This document shows positions 16,981 to 28,698 of a DNA stretch of 64,000 bases, piece by piece. Position numbers and translations under genes: made by a program. The stretch is taken from the NCBI GenBank assembly GCA_002428015.1, contig DIZW01000100.1:39581-103580 (forward strand). The letters are read 5' to 3'. Source of the DNA: Oxalobacteraceae bacterium UBA6018 (GTDB lineage Bacteria > Pseudomonadota > Gammaproteobacteria > Burkholderiales > Burkholderiaceae_D). Numbering within the stretch: the stretch's first letter is position 1; every line of letters begins with the position of its first letter. Under the pieces are notes generated by a model. It was not told the origin of the DNA. It was given only the letters and a program-made list of their open reading frames with translations, and did not search any database.

Positions 16981-17049
16981 TCGTTCGCCAAAGCCAGGAC
17001 TACGACCGGCTGTCGACGAGCGCACGATGCTCTGAAATGCGCATCCCGG

Positions 17050-17748
17050 TCACGGCGAGAGCAAGAGCCGGTAGCCAATTGCCGTTTCCGTGATCAGGTA
17101 ACGCGGCTGCGCCGGATTGTCTTCCAGCTTGTGGCGCAAGTGGCCCATGTAAATCCGTAGGTAATGCCCATCGTCGACATGGGCCGGTCCCCAAACCGCA
17201 CGCAACAGCTGCGGATTGGTCGCCACCCGGCCCGCGTTGTTGACCATCGCCGCCAGCAGCTTGAATTCGGTCGGCGTCAGGCGCACGTGCTGTCCTGCCT
17301 TGGTCACGCGCCGGTCGTTCAGGTTCACGACGACGTCGCCGAAACTGACCAGCCCCGAACGGTCCGCCACCGGCTGCCGATGACGCCGCAAAGTGGCGCG
17401 CACGCGCGCCAGCAGCTCCTCGACCCCAAACGGCTTGGCCAGATAGTCGTCCGCGCCGGCATCGAGCGCCCTCACCTTGTCGCTCTCGCCAGCCCGCGCC
17501 GACAGCACGATCACCGGCACGTTCGACCACTTGCGGATCTCGATGATGAAGTCGACCCCGTCGCCGTCGGGCAAGCCGAGGTCGAGGATGATCATGTCCG
17601 GCGTGCGCGTCGCCGCGTCGATCAGGCCGCGCTGCATGGTCTCGGCCTCGTGGATATGCCACCCGACTTCTTCGAGCGCGTTGCGCACGAATCGGCGGAT
17701 CTGCGGTTCGTCCTCGACCAGCAAGGCGCTCGATGCCACTTCATTCAT
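17050..17748 (-). CDS. kdpE: KdpE response regulator
   Basis: This 232-residue OmpR-family regulator has a receiver domain with the phospho-acceptor Asp near residue 55 (IILDLGLPDGDG), the conserved Lys in YLAKPFGVEELL, and a C-terminal winged helix (RLTPTEFKLLAAMV; HYLRIYMGHLRHKLE). It is phosphorylated by KdpD and activates kdpFABC at low potassium or high osmolarity. It overlaps the kdpD 3' end by eight bases and is the last gene of the kdp operon. Confidence 0.95.
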   Translation of the reverse strand: MNEVASSALLVEDEPQIRRFVRNALEEVGWHIHEAETMQRGLIDAATRTPDMIILDLGLPDGDGVDFIIEIRKWSNVPVIVLSARAGESDKVRALDAGADDYLAKPFGVEELLARVRATLRRHRQPVADRSGLVSFGDVVVNLNDRRVTKAGQHVRLTPTEFKLLAAMVNNAGRVATNPQLLRAVWGPAHVDDGHYLRIYMGHLRHKLEDNPAQPRYLITETAIGYRLLLSP

Positions 17749-20485
17749 TGGACTCTCCCGTGCGTTCCGGCTCCACTTCCGGCGCCGGCGGCGGCGTGCC
17801 GAGCGGCAGCGAGAACGTCAGCCCGGCACCGCCCTCGGGCGACGGGCACGCTGCGATCTTGCCGCCGTGGGCTTCGATGATCGCCCGGCAAATCGCCAGG
17901 CCCAGGCCCACGCCGGGTTTGTTCGACTCGCGCTCGCCGCGCGTGAACTTCTCGAACACGGCTTCCTCCCTGCCCTGCGGCAGGCCAGGGCCATTGTCGT
18001 ACACCGTCACGTTCATGAACGCGCCATGCGGACAGGCCGTGATGCCGATACGGGAACCGGCCGGCGTGTACTTCGCCGCGTTTTCGAGCAGATTGCACAG
18101 GACCCGTTCGATCAGCAAGGCATCCAGGCGCACCAGGGGCAGGTCCGGCGCCAGATCGGTACTGACCTCGTGGTCCTTGAGCAGCGCCGCGCTCACGCGC
18201 AGGGCACCGCCGACGACTTCCTCCAGCGCGTGCCATTGCCGGTTCAGCTTCACCTCCCCGCTCTGGATGCGCGCCATGTCGAGCAAGTTGGACACCAGCG
18301 CGCTCATGCGCAAGGATTCGTCGTGCAGCGCCGATGCCATCGCCAACTGCCCCGGGGCCAGCGCCGGCTTGGAGCGGACCAGCGATTCGGAGATGCCCAC
18401 CAGCGAGGTCAGCGGCGTGCGCAAGTCGTGCGACAGGGCCGCCAGCAGCGAGTTGCGCAGGCGCTCGGACTCCATGTTGACCAGGGCATTCTGGGCCACC
18501 TCGATATAGTGCACGCGTTCGAGCGCGATCGCGGCCAGGGCGGCGAAGGTGTCGAGCTGCTGCCTTTGCTCCGGAATCAATATCCAGCGCCGCTGGTCCG
18601 GCACGATCGCCAGCACGCCGCGGGTGCGCATCGGCGCCACCAGCGGCAGATAGAACATCGGGCTCGACGGCAAGGTATCCGTGCCCAGGCCGGCGCACTC
18701 GGCATGGTCGAAGGCCCACTGCGCGATTCCGAGATCGATCGCCTTTGCCCCTTGCGGCATGTCGTCGGCCGCGGGCTCCGGCAAGCGCAGCCGCCCTTCG
18801 TCGTCCGGCACCAAGAGCGTGGCGCGCGCGCGGAAGGCGCGCTGCACGAACAGGCGCGTCGTTTCAAAGATCTGCTCGGTCATCAAGACCCCGGACAATT
18901 CGCGCGCGAATTCATACAGCGCGCGCCAGCGGCCTTCGCGGTGGGAAGCCACGCGCGCCTGGAAGCGCAGGTCCGACGTCAGGTGGCCGGTGATCAGCCC
19001 GACGATCAGCATCACGGCGAAGGTGACGAGGTACTGCAAATCGGCGACCGCGAAGGTGAAGCGGGGTGGCACGAAGAAGAAATCGAAGCAGGCCACGCTC
19101 ACGCAGGTGGCCAGCACCGACGGCCCGCGCCCGAAGCGCACGGCGACCAGCACCACCACCAGCAGGAACAGCATGGCGATGTTGGCCAGGTCGAGGTAGG
19201 CCAGCAGCGGGGTCGCCACCAGGGCGGTGGCGAGGCTGGCCGTGGCCGCCGCCGCATAGGGCAGCACCCTGCGCTTACCCAGCCCTTCCGGCAGCTCGCC
19301 GTCCGCGTCTGCGCTGCGCGCCGGCCTGGGCGGGTTCGCCGCGTTCCCCGGGGCGGAGACTTCGAGCAGGTCGATGTCGGCGGCGAAGCGCGCGATGCGC
19401 CGGATATGCGAGCTGCGCCATGGCCAGCTCCTGTGCTCGCGTCCGACGGCGATCTTCGACAGGTTGTGGCTGCGCGCGTACTCGACCAGGGTGAGCGCGA
19501 TGTCGCTGCCGGTCAACACCGCCGTGGTCGCGCCCAGGTCCTGGGCCAGCTTCAGCGTCGTGAGTATCTGGTCGCGCTGGGCCGGCGGCAGGTGGCGCAG
19601 CGAGGGCGTCTCGACATACACCGCATGCCAGGGCGCGCCGAGCTGGCCGGCCAGGCGCGCGGCGCTGCGCACGATATGCTCGCAGCCGGGGCGCGGGCCG
19701 ATGCAGGCAAGGACGGCGGCGCCGGTCTTCCAGATGTCGCCGATCGACTTCTCCACGCGGTAGGCGCGCACGTCGTCCTCCACCCGGTCGGCGGTGCGGC
19801 GCAAGGCCAGCTCGCGCAGGGCGATCAGGTTCCCCTTGCGGAAGAAATTCTGCGACGCGCGTTCAGCCTGCTGTTCCTTGTAGACCTTGCCGGCCTTGAG
19901 CCGGGCCAGCAGTTCGTCCGCCGGCAGGTCGACCAGGACCACTTCGGCGGCGTCGTCGAACACGGTGTCGGGCACGGTCTCGCCGACCCGGATGCCGGTG
20001 ATGCCGCCCACCACGTCGTTCAAGCTTTCCAGGTGCTGGACGTTGACGGTGGTCAGCACGTCGATGCCGGCGTCCAGCAACTCTTCCACATCCTGCCAGC
20101 GTTTCGGATGGCGCGCCCCCGGCGCGTTGGTGTGCGCCAGTTCGTCGATCAAGATGACGGGGGGATGGCGCGCGAGCGCCGCGTCGATATCGAATTCCGG
20201 GATCGTCTTGCCGCGGTACGCGATCAGCTTGGGCGGCAACACGTCCAGGCCGCCGAGCATGGCCGCCGTCTCGCTGCGGCCATGGGTTTCAACGACGCCG
20301 ACCAGCACCTGCTGGCCGGCCGCCTGGAGCATGCGCGCCGCGCCCAGCATGGCGTAGGTCTTGCCGACGCCGGCCGAGGCGCCGAAGTAGATGCGCAGCC
20401 TGCCGCGCGCCGCCTTGCGCTCCTGGGCTCGGACCTGGGCCAGCAGCAGGTCGGGGTCGGGACGTTGGCTCTCTGAGGGTGGCAT
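17741..20485 (-). CDS. kdpD: KdpD osmosensitive K+-channel sensor kinase
   Basis: This 914-residue kinase has the N-terminal KdpD domain with a Walker A (FGASAGVGKTYAML, about 30-43) and a LIDELAHTNAPG motif. A USP-like domain follows (about 250-370). Four clustered membrane helices (about 405-500), a GAF-like region and the kinase core come next: HisKA AALSHDLRTPLTSLVG with the phospho-His, N-box LENAAKYTP, DNGPGLPQG and GVGLGLAICRA. It senses potassium limitation and controls KdpE. The length matches the family. It starts 17 bases after kdpC and overlaps kdpE. Confidence 0.95.
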   Translation of the reverse strand: MPPSESQRPDPDLLLAQVRAQERKAARGRLRIYFGASAGVGKTYAMLGAARMLQAAGQQVLVGVVETHGRSETAAMLGGLDVLPPKLIAYRGKTIPEFDIDAALARHPPVILIDELAHTNAPGARHPKRWQDVEELLDAGIDVLTTVNVQHLESLNDVVGGITGIRVGETVPDTVFDDAAEVVLVDLPADELLARLKAGKVYKEQQAERASQNFFRKGNLIALRELALRRTADRVEDDVRAYRVEKSIGDIWKTGAAVLACIGPRPGCEHIVRSAARLAGQLGAPWHAVYVETPSLRHLPPAQRDQILTTLKLAQDLGATTAVLTGSDIALTLVEYARSHNLSKIAVGREHRSWPWRSSHIRRIARFAADIDLLEVSAPGNAANPPRPARSADADGELPEGLGKRRVLPYAAAATASLATALVATPLLAYLDLANIAMLFLLVVVLVAVRFGRGPSVLATCVSVACFDFFFVPPRFTFAVADLQYLVTFAVMLIVGLITGHLTSDLRFQARVASHREGRWRALYEFARELSGVLMTEQIFETTRLFVQRAFRARATLLVPDDEGRLRLPEPAADDMPQGAKAIDLGIAQWAFDHAECAGLGTDTLPSSPMFYLPLVAPMRTRGVLAIVPDQRRWILIPEQRQQLDTFAALAAIALERVHYIEVAQNALVNMESERLRNSLLAALSHDLRTPLTSLVGISESLVRSKPALAPGQLAMASALHDESLRMSALVSNLLDMARIQSGEVKLNRQWHALEEVVGGALRVSAALLKDHEVSTDLAPDLPLVRLDALLIERVLCNLLENAAKYTPAGSRIGITACPHGAFMNVTVYDNGPGLPQGREEAVFEKFTRGERESNKPGVGLGLAICRAIIEAHGGKIAACPSPEGGAGLTFSLPLGTPPPAPEVEPERTGESNE

Positions 20486-20502
20486 GGGGGGCCTTCGCGA
20501 CC

Positions 20503-21087
20503 TTAGCGCCCTGGTGCCGCTTGCGCGTCCAGGGCCAGGTTCAATGCCAGCACATTGACACGCGGCTCGCCGAAGAAACCGGCATATTGCGAGAGCCTTT
20601 GCTGCGCCACCAGGGCGCGCACCGTGCCGGCGTCGAGCCTGCGTGCGGCGGCCACGCGGTTGACCTGGTACATGGCCGCGGCAACGCTGATCTCGGGGTC
20701 GAGCCCGCTGGCCGAGCTGGTCACCAGGTCGACCGGGATCGGGCTGGCGTTAGCGGGATCGAGCGCCTGCAAGGCGGCGATCCTGCCCTTGACGGCGTCA
20801 AGCAGGGCCGGGTTGGCCGGCCCCAGGTTGGACCCGCCGGAACCCGCGCCATTGTTCGGCATGGGGGTGGTGGCCGACGGCCGGCCCCAGAAATAGCGCG
20901 GCGACGTGAAGGCCTGGCCGATCAGGCTGGAGCCGACCGGCCGGCCATCGCGCGCGACGAGGCTGCCGCCCGCCTGCGCCGGGAAGATAGCCTGGGCGAC
21001 ACCGGTCACGACCAGCGGATAGGCGACCCCGGTGACGACCGTCAGTGCGGCGAATAGCACCACGGCGGGACGGAAAATGGATGACAT
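20503..21087 (-). CDS. kdpC: KdpC subunit of the K+-transporting ATPase
   Basis: This 194-residue protein has one N-terminal membrane helix (VVLFAALTVVTGVAYPLVV) and a periplasmic domain with the KdpC signatures GSSLIGQAF, FWGRPSAT and DLVTSSASGLDPEISVAAA. KdpC stabilises the KdpFAB complex and increases affinity for ATP. The length is typical. It sits 14 bases after kdpB. Confidence 0.95.
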   Translation of the reverse strand: MSSIFRPAVVLFAALTVVTGVAYPLVVTGVAQAIFPAQAGGSLVARDGRPVGSSLIGQAFTSPRYFWGRPSATTPMPNNGAGSGGSNLGPANPALLDAVKGRIAALQALDPANASPIPVDLVTSSASGLDPEISVAAAMYQVNRVAAARRLDAGTVRALVAQQRLSQYAGFFGEPRVNVLALNLALDAQAAPGR

Positions 21088-21101
21088 GGTGGCTCCTTGA
21101 A

Positions 21102-23195
<2,094 letters not shown>

Positions 23196-23215
23196 GGCGA
23201 TACTCCGTGTCGGTT

Positions 23216-25018
23216 TCATTTGAACAGCTGCAGGTGCTCGGCCACCGGCCCCAGGGCCAGCGCCGGAACGTAGTTGAGCACGCCAACGAGCACGACCACG
23301 CCGATCAGCAGGCCGATGAACATCGGCCCGTGGGTCGGCATGGTGCCGGCGTTGGCCGCCAGGCGTTTCTTGGCCGCCAGGGAACCGGCCACGGCCAGGA
23401 TAGGCACGATCATCGCGAAGCGCCCGAACCACATCGCGATGGCCAGTGCCGTGTTGTAGAACGGCGTGTTGGCCGACAGGCCCGCGAAGGCGCTGCCGTT
23501 ATTGTTGGCGGCCGAGCTGAACGCGTACAGGATTTCGGAGAAGCCGTGCGCGCCCGGATTGGCGATGCCGGCCTTGCCCGCATCCACCAGGACCGCGACC
23601 GCGGTGCCGGCCAGCACGAGGATGGGCGTGACCAGGATCGCGATCGAGACCATCTTCATCTCGTAGGCCTGGATTTTCTTGCCCAGGTATTCGGGCGTGC
23701 GGCCTATCATCAGGCCGGCGATGAAGACGGCCATGATGGCGAAGATCAGCATGCCGTACAGGCCGGAACCGACGCCGCCGAAGACCACTTCGCCGAACTG
23801 GATCAGAAGCAAGGGCACCATCCCGCCGAGCGGCAGGAAGGAGTCGTGCATCGCATTGACCGCGCCGCAGGAAGCGGCCGTCGTGACCGCCGCGAACAGG
23901 GCCGAGGCGCTAACCCCGAAGCGGGTTTCCTTGCCTTCCATATTGCCGCCCGACTGCAGGCTGCTCATGGCCTGGTCCACGCCCATGGCCTGCAGTGCGG
24001 GATGGGCCTGCTGTTCGGCCAGCATCACGGCCACCGTCATCACCACGAAGATCAGGCTCATCGCGCCGAGCACCGCCCAGCCCTGGCGCGGGTCGCCGAC
24101 CATGCGCCCGAACGCGAAACACAGCCCGGCCGGGATCAGGAAGATGCTGATCATCTGCACGAAGTTCGACAGCGCCGTCGGATTCTCGTAGGGATGGGCC
24201 GAATTGGCGTTGAAGAAGCCGCCGCCGTTGGTGCCGAGCATCTTGATCGCTTCCTGCGACGCGACCGGTCCCATCGCGAGGGTTTGGGTGGTGGCGGTCA
24301 GCGTCTCCAGCACCGGCCGCCCCTTGGCGTCCTGCAGGGGCTGGCCGTCCGGGCCGTTCCTGGGCTGGGTGTAGGAGACCGGATCGATCAAGGCCACGGT
24401 CTTGTAGGCCGAGAAGTTCTGGATCACGCCCGTGCTGGTGAGGAAAACGGCATACAGCAGCGACAGGGGCAGCAGAAGGTACAGGGTCGAGCGCGTGATG
24501 TCGACCCAGAAATTGCCGATCGACGCAGCCGAGCGCGCGCTAAAGCCGCGGATCAGCGCGAAGGCGACGGCGATGCCGGTCGCCGCCGAGAAGAAATTCT
24601 GCCCGGTTAAGGCCAGCATCTGGGTCAGGTAGCTCATCGCCTGTTCACCGCTGTAGCCCTGCCAGTTGGTGTTGCTGACAAAACTGACCGCCGTGTTGAA
24701 GGCGGAGTCCGGCGCGATGTTCGTCATCGCCTGGGGATTGAGCGGCAGCCAGAATTGCAGGCGCTGCAGCGCGTAGACGAACAGCGCACCGAGCGCGTTA
24801 AACGCCAGCAACGTGATCGCGTACTGTTTCCAGCCCATGCCGGCGGCGGGCGAGGTGTCGGCGATCCGGTACAGGAATGCTTCGAACCTCGCCAGCCAGC
24901 CCAGGCCGGGGACCGGCCCGCCCTCGCCGATCCGGGCGAGCAGGATGCCCATCGGGTAGGCCAGGGCCAGCAGGACCGCGAGAAATACGGCGAGCAGGAC
25001 GAACGATTGGGAAGTCAT
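23216..25018 (-). CDS. kdpA: KdpA potassium-translocating subunit
   Basis: This 600-residue inner-membrane protein has about ten helices with four degenerate channel-like repeats. Filter-like segments include SFVSNTNWQGYSGE, KMLGTNGGGFFNANSAH, AVTTAASCGAVNAMHDS and SAANNNGSAFAGL. KdpA is the superfamily-of-K+-transporters unit that binds potassium for the KdpB pump. Its ATG overlaps the kdpF stop in TAATG. The length is typical. Confidence 0.96.
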   Translation of the reverse strand: MTSQSFVLLAVFLAVLLALAYPMGILLARIGEGGPVPGLGWLARFEAFLYRIADTSPAAGMGWKQYAITLLAFNALGALFVYALQRLQFWLPLNPQAMTNIAPDSAFNTAVSFVSNTNWQGYSGEQAMSYLTQMLALTGQNFFSAATGIAVAFALIRGFSARSAASIGNFWVDITRSTLYLLLPLSLLYAVFLTSTGVIQNFSAYKTVALIDPVSYTQPRNGPDGQPLQDAKGRPVLETLTATTQTLAMGPVASQEAIKMLGTNGGGFFNANSAHPYENPTALSNFVQMISIFLIPAGLCFAFGRMVGDPRQGWAVLGAMSLIFVVMTVAVMLAEQQAHPALQAMGVDQAMSSLQSGGNMEGKETRFGVSASALFAAVTTAASCGAVNAMHDSFLPLGGMVPLLLIQFGEVVFGGVGSGLYGMLIFAIMAVFIAGLMIGRTPEYLGKKIQAYEMKMVSIAILVTPILVLAGTAVAVLVDAGKAGIANPGAHGFSEILYAFSSAANNNGSAFAGLSANTPFYNTALAIAMWFGRFAMIVPILAVAGSLAAKKRLAANAGTMPTHGPMFIGLLIGVVVLVGVLNYVPALALGPVAEHLQLFK

Positions 25019-25107
25019 TACAGGTCCTCCGCCTTGAGCAGGGCCACGACCAGGTAGATCAGCAAGCCCGAGGAGACGACGGCCCCGATCACGTAAAAGA
25101 GATTCAT
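25018..25107 (-). CDS. kdpF: KdpF small membrane subunit
   Basis: A 29-residue single-helix peptide (MNLFYVIGAVVSSG, then LVVALLKAEDL) directly precedes kdpA, overlapping it by one base. KdpF stabilises the KdpABC complex. Length, the C-terminal LLKAEDL-type ending and the position are all typical. Confidence 0.88.
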   Translation of the reverse strand: MNLFYVIGAVVSSGLLIYLVVALLKAEDL

Positions 25108-25196
25108 GGCTGGGCTCCCAGCTTGTCGCAGGCCACTGCGAAGGCGCAGGAGGCCGCGAAGAAGAGCGCGATCGCCCCGATAAATACGATGTCCAT
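25104..25196 (-). CDS. 30-residue membrane peptide ahead of kdpF
   Basis: ATG 25196 opens a 30-codon frame (MDIVFIGAIALFFAAS, ending CDKLGAQP) whose TGA overlaps the kdpF start in ATGA. The upstream sequence GAGGGTGAG is a good ribosome binding site. It is one membrane helix with a short C-terminal tail. Small peptides of this kind with a CDKL-type end precede kdpF in other proteobacteria, to my recollection. It is the first gene of the kdp operon and could be an extra Kdp subunit or a translational leader. Confidence 0.65.
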   Translation of the reverse strand: MDIVFIGAIALFFAASCAFAVACDKLGAQP

Positions 25197-25579
25197 TCTC
25201 ACCCTCATACAGGTCTGTTTTGATGGAAGAAGCGTAGCGCGGAACCTCTAAAGGTTTTATAAAATATCGGGGCCGCCGTGTAAACGCCTTGTATAAGTTG
25301 CAGGGCAAACCTGACTGCGACGCCCTCTTTGCGCGCTGACGCTTTTCTAACTTCACGACCGGGAAGCCGCCGCGTTTTTGAGCGCCCCGCGGCCCCCTGT
25401 GGCGCATCCGGGAGGTAATGGTTCGTACCGCTAGCAAGCTGCTGCGAATCAAGATCAACCTCGATCGCAGGCGCACACTGCACAGTGTCGCGGTGCCACT
25501 TCCAACGCAAACCCTCCCTCATCTTGCCAGCGCCCGGATTGCCGCCGACCGGGCTTGGCGCATCCCACCGAGGTCAACC
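25197..25579. other. Divergent intergenic region between kdp and the S53 protease
   Basis: This 383-base region holds the kdp promoter near its left end. The right part should hold the protease promoter, but I see no convincing -35/-10 pair. No further gene is supported. Confidence 0.5.
25256..25284 (-). promoter_or_regulatory. Predicted sigma-70 promoter of the kdp operon
   Basis: On the minus strand TTTACA (25284-25279) and TATAAA (25261-25256) are separated by exactly 17 bases, giving a transcription start near 25249 and a leader of about 50 bases. A small palindrome, AACCT-CTAA-AGGTT (25243-25256), lies at the start site. The KdpE site itself is not certain. Confidence 0.65.
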
Positions 25580-27179
25580 ATGGTCAAACTTCCAGGAACC
25601 AACACCACGGCGCCGGTCGACGCCCATTCCATCGGGCCGGTGCCGTCCGACGAGCGGGTCGAGATCACGGTGCGCGTGCGGCGCCGCGCTGCCCTTCCCA
25701 CGCCGTCAACCACGCAGGACCTGAGCCAGAGGCAGTACCTGACCCGGGAACAATACGAGGCGGCGCACGGCGCTAGCGACGCGGATATGAACGCCGTGTC
25801 CGATTTCGCGCGCCAGTTCGGCATGGTCGAGGTAGGACGCAGCGCGGCGCAGCGTCTTCCTCTCCGGCACGGCGTCACAGGTGGCGGCAGCATTCCATAC
25901 CGCGCTCGAACGCGTCGAGCACCAGGGCGGCATATCGCGCCGCTGCTGCGCCCCGATGTACGTGCCGGACGATCTCGCAGCAATTGTGGAGGGCGTGTTC
26001 GGAATCGATAACATGCCGATCGCCAAGCCGCACTTCCGCTGGCTCCCCCCTGCCCCGGCCACCGCCGCCGACGCCTCGGCTGCCTTCACCCCGGTTGACG
26101 TCGCAAAGCTGTATAACTTCCCGACCGGGCTGGACGGCAGCGGGCAATGCATCGCCATCATCGAACTGGGCGGCGGCTACCGCAGTGTGGATCTCGCGGT
26201 CTACTTCGGCGGTTTGAACCTGCCCACGCCGCATGTCGTCGCCGTATCGGTCGATGGCGGACAGAACAGCCCAAGCCTGCCCACGGGCGCCGACGGCGAG
26301 GTAATGCTCGACATCGAAATCGCCGGCGCGGTGGCGCCCAAGGCGGCGATCGCGGTCTACTTCGCGCCCAACAGCGAGCAGGGCTTTCTTGACGCGATAA
26401 CGGCGGCCATCCACGACACGGTGAACAAGCCCAGCGTCATCTCGATCAGCTGGGGGGCGCCGGAGAACGCTTGGAGCGCCCAGGCGCTGGCGTCGTTCGA
26501 TCAGGCGTTCCAGGCCGCGGCGGCGCTCGGCGTGACCGTCTGTTGCGCGGCGGGCGACGCCGGATCGGGCGACCAGAACCCGGACAACACGACCCCGGAC
26601 GGCTTGGCGCACGCCGACTTTCCCGGCTCGAGTCCGCACGTCCTGTGCTGCGGGGGAACGCGGCTGGCCGCGGCCGGCGGTGCGATCACGAGCGAAACCG
26701 TGTGGAACGACGATCCCCAGCGCAGCGCCGGCGGTGGCGGCGTGAGCGACGTTTTCGACCTGCCCGCCTATCAACAACAAGCCAATGTGCCGCGCTCGGC
26801 GAACCCGGGCGGACGTGTCGGCCGCGGCGTGCCCGACGTGGCCGGCAACGCCTCCCCCGCCACAGGCTACCGGGTGCGCGTCGACTTCCTCAACTTTGTC
26901 GTCGGCGGCACCAGCGCGGTGGCACCGTTGTGCGCGGGCCTGGTCGCGCTGATCAATCAGAAGCTGCCAAAGCCGGTCGGCTGGCTCAATCCCGTACTGT
27001 ACGGCTCCGTGGCCGGCAGCGGGTCCTTCCGCGACATTGATAGCGGAAACATCGGTTCCTACACGGCCGGCGCGGGTTGGGATGCCTGCACTGGCTGGGG
27101 CTCTCCGGCCGGCGCCACATTGCTGGCCGCGCTGGCCGGCGATGGATCGCCGCTCGTGGCCCCTCGCGAGCGTGTTTGA
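25580..27179 (+). pseudogene. Kumamolisin/sedolisin-type S53 serine-carboxyl protease, split by a frameshift
   Basis: The first frame starts at ATG 25580 with GAGGT five bases before it and encodes an S53 pro-domain N-terminus (ERVEITVRVRRRAALP; YLTREQYEAAHGAS). After about residue 90 the homology moves to the +1 frame: RSVFLSGTASQVAAAFHTAL, then the catalytic domain from about FTPVDVAKLYNFPTGLDG. This frame has the Glu/Asp pair in GEVMLDIEIAGAV, the nucleophile Ser in GGTSAVAPL and a C-terminal Ca2+ site (FRDIDSGNIGSYTAGAGWD). One extra base around 25846-25852 explains the shift. No clear signal peptide is present. S53 enzymes are acid-active endopeptidases processed by removing the pro-domain. 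It is either a decayed gene or an assembly error. Confidence 0.75.
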
Positions 27180-27839
27180 GCGCTGCCCCGCTATCGAGAA
27201 ACGCGAGCGCCACCGCATCACCGTCCTGCGTTCGCGGCGCCACTGATCACACCGCCGGGACGCCGCGAATCAGGGCGGCGTGCGAGTTGGACCGGGCAAT
27301 GCGAGGGCAGGAAGTCGTCGACGGCGCCAATGACTTCTTGCCCGCAACACTGCACCGGGCGGTCGATCCTGTCTTTCGTGGGCTGGATCCGGCAGAAATT
27401 TCCCCCACACTTTCCCGGCCCAACGCATGACCTTCACGAACAGGCACAGCGCGGCGCCCTCGCCCTTCCCGGCAGCTTACCGCTAGTTACCTTGGACCGG
27501 TTGAAAACGGCCCTGCGCTGCCCCGTCTTCGCGACGGGTTTTGGGGCGGCGCGAACGAAGCGCCTCGTTCGGCAATCGCCGCGCACACCGGGCATTTTCG
27601 CGCCTCGCCACAGCGATTTTTCCTTGCCTCCAATGGCGCGTCAGCGTGCCGCCGTGATCTTCACGCAACCATTTTCAATCATTTAATGTTAACGCTATCA
27701 ATTTACACAAGACTATGCAATTATTGACATGAAGGGCGTGAAATACGCATTTTTTGATATCGGTCCAACCCGCCGATGGCATCCGACGCCCGTGCGCCAC
27801 CAGGCGGCTTCAGACCGCATTGCATGGAGACTGACCACT
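27180..27839. other. Intergenic region before the DeoR regulator
   Basis: The 660 bases hold no convincing gene; short open frames lack ribosome binding sites and family resemblance. The last 170 bases are AT-rich and probably carry the deoR promoter, with a LacI-like site at 27687 and a TTGACA hexamer at about 27724. Confidence 0.5.
27687..27700. promoter_or_regulatory. LacI-type operator-like sequence upstream of deoR
   Basis: TGTTAACGCTATCA matches 12 of 14 positions of the perfect palindrome at 7524. It lies about 140 bases upstream of the DeoR gene in its AT-rich promoter region. A shared LacI-family regulator for both loci is possible but unproven. Confidence 0.35.
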
Positions 27840-28682
27840 ATGACTATCGAACGCCGCAAACGTTTGCTGCGCCTGCTCGCCGAGCGCCGGTCGGCCACCG
27901 TGCCGGAACTGGTGGAACTGCTGGCGTCGTCGCCGTCCACCATCCGGCGCGACATCAGCTGGCTGGCGGCACGCCACCTGCTCACGCGCCACCGCGGCTC
28001 GGCCGAAATGCTGCAGGAGAAGACCCGCCCCGGCAGCCTGACCGACGCCAGCTTCCACAACGACTACCGGCGCCAGGCCGAGCAAAAGCGGGCCATCGCC
28101 CGGCGCGCCGCCTCCCTGTGCGCCGACGGCGAAACCATCATCATCAACGCCGGCACCACCACGGCCATGATGGCGCAATTTCTGACCGACAAGCGGCTGA
28201 CCATCCTGACCAACTCGTTCACCACGGCTGAGCAGCTGCTGAGCTCCAGCGCGAACGACATCATCCTCACCGGCGGCAAGGTGTACCGTGAGCAGAACGT
28301 GATCCTGTCGCCGTTCGAGAACGAGGTCACCGAACACCAGTACGCGTCGAAGATGTTCATGAGCGTGTTCGGCTTGTCCCTGCTGGGACTGATCGAGGCC
28401 GATCCGCTGCTGATCCAGGCCGAACAGCGCCTCATCAGCCAGGCCGAGCAACTGGTGGTCATGGTCGACAGCTCCAAGTTCACCCGCAAGGCCGGGCTGA
28501 TCCTGTGCGCCCTGCGCCACGTGAACACCATCATCACCGACACCGACGCGGGCGACGCGGCCGTACAGCGCCTGGAGCAGTCCGGCATCAAGGTGATCGT
28601 GGTGGCGCCGGAGCCCTTGCCGAAGGGCGCAGATGCGCTGGCCGGTGCGCTGTACCAGCGCCAAGCCGGCGCGCACTGCTAG
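27840..28682 (+). CDS. DeoR-family transcriptional regulator
   Basis: This 280-residue regulator has an N-terminal DeoR helix-turn-helix (MTIERRKRLLRLLAERR; TVPELVELLASSPSTIRRDI) and a C-terminal sugar-phosphate sensor domain of the ribose-5-phosphate isomerase-like fold (IIINAGTTTAMMAQFL, NDIILTGGKVYRE, VVMVDSSKFTRKAGLI). Members repress sugar-catabolic operons and are released by a phosphorylated sugar. It converges on the glycosidase at 28739 and lies beside the pectin-type cluster (GH28, GH43, TonB receptor), which are likely targets. The effector sugar is not known. GGAG lies ten bases before the start. Confidence 0.88.
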   Translation: MTIERRKRLLRLLAERRSATVPELVELLASSPSTIRRDISWLAARHLLTRHRGSAEMLQEKTRPGSLTDASFHNDYRRQAEQKRAIARRAASLCADGETIIINAGTTTAMMAQFLTDKRLTILTNSFTTAEQLLSSSANDIILTGGKVYREQNVILSPFENEVTEHQYASKMFMSVFGLSLLGLIEADPLLIQAEQRLISQAEQLVVMVDSSKFTRKAGLILCALRHVNTIITDTDAGDAAVQRLEQSGIKVIVVAPEPLPKGADALAGALYQRQAGAHC

Positions 28683-28698
28683 CAACCGGCCGGACCGG

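Noticed and set aside
17477..20476. Open frame of about 1000 codons on the plus strand opposite kdpD and kdpE
   Set aside because: Shadow frame of GC-rich sequence; kdpD is unambiguous on the other strand.
27330..27686. Plus-strand frame of 118 codons upstream of deoR
   Set aside because: No ribosome site or recognisable protein features; ends in the AT-rich promoter region.
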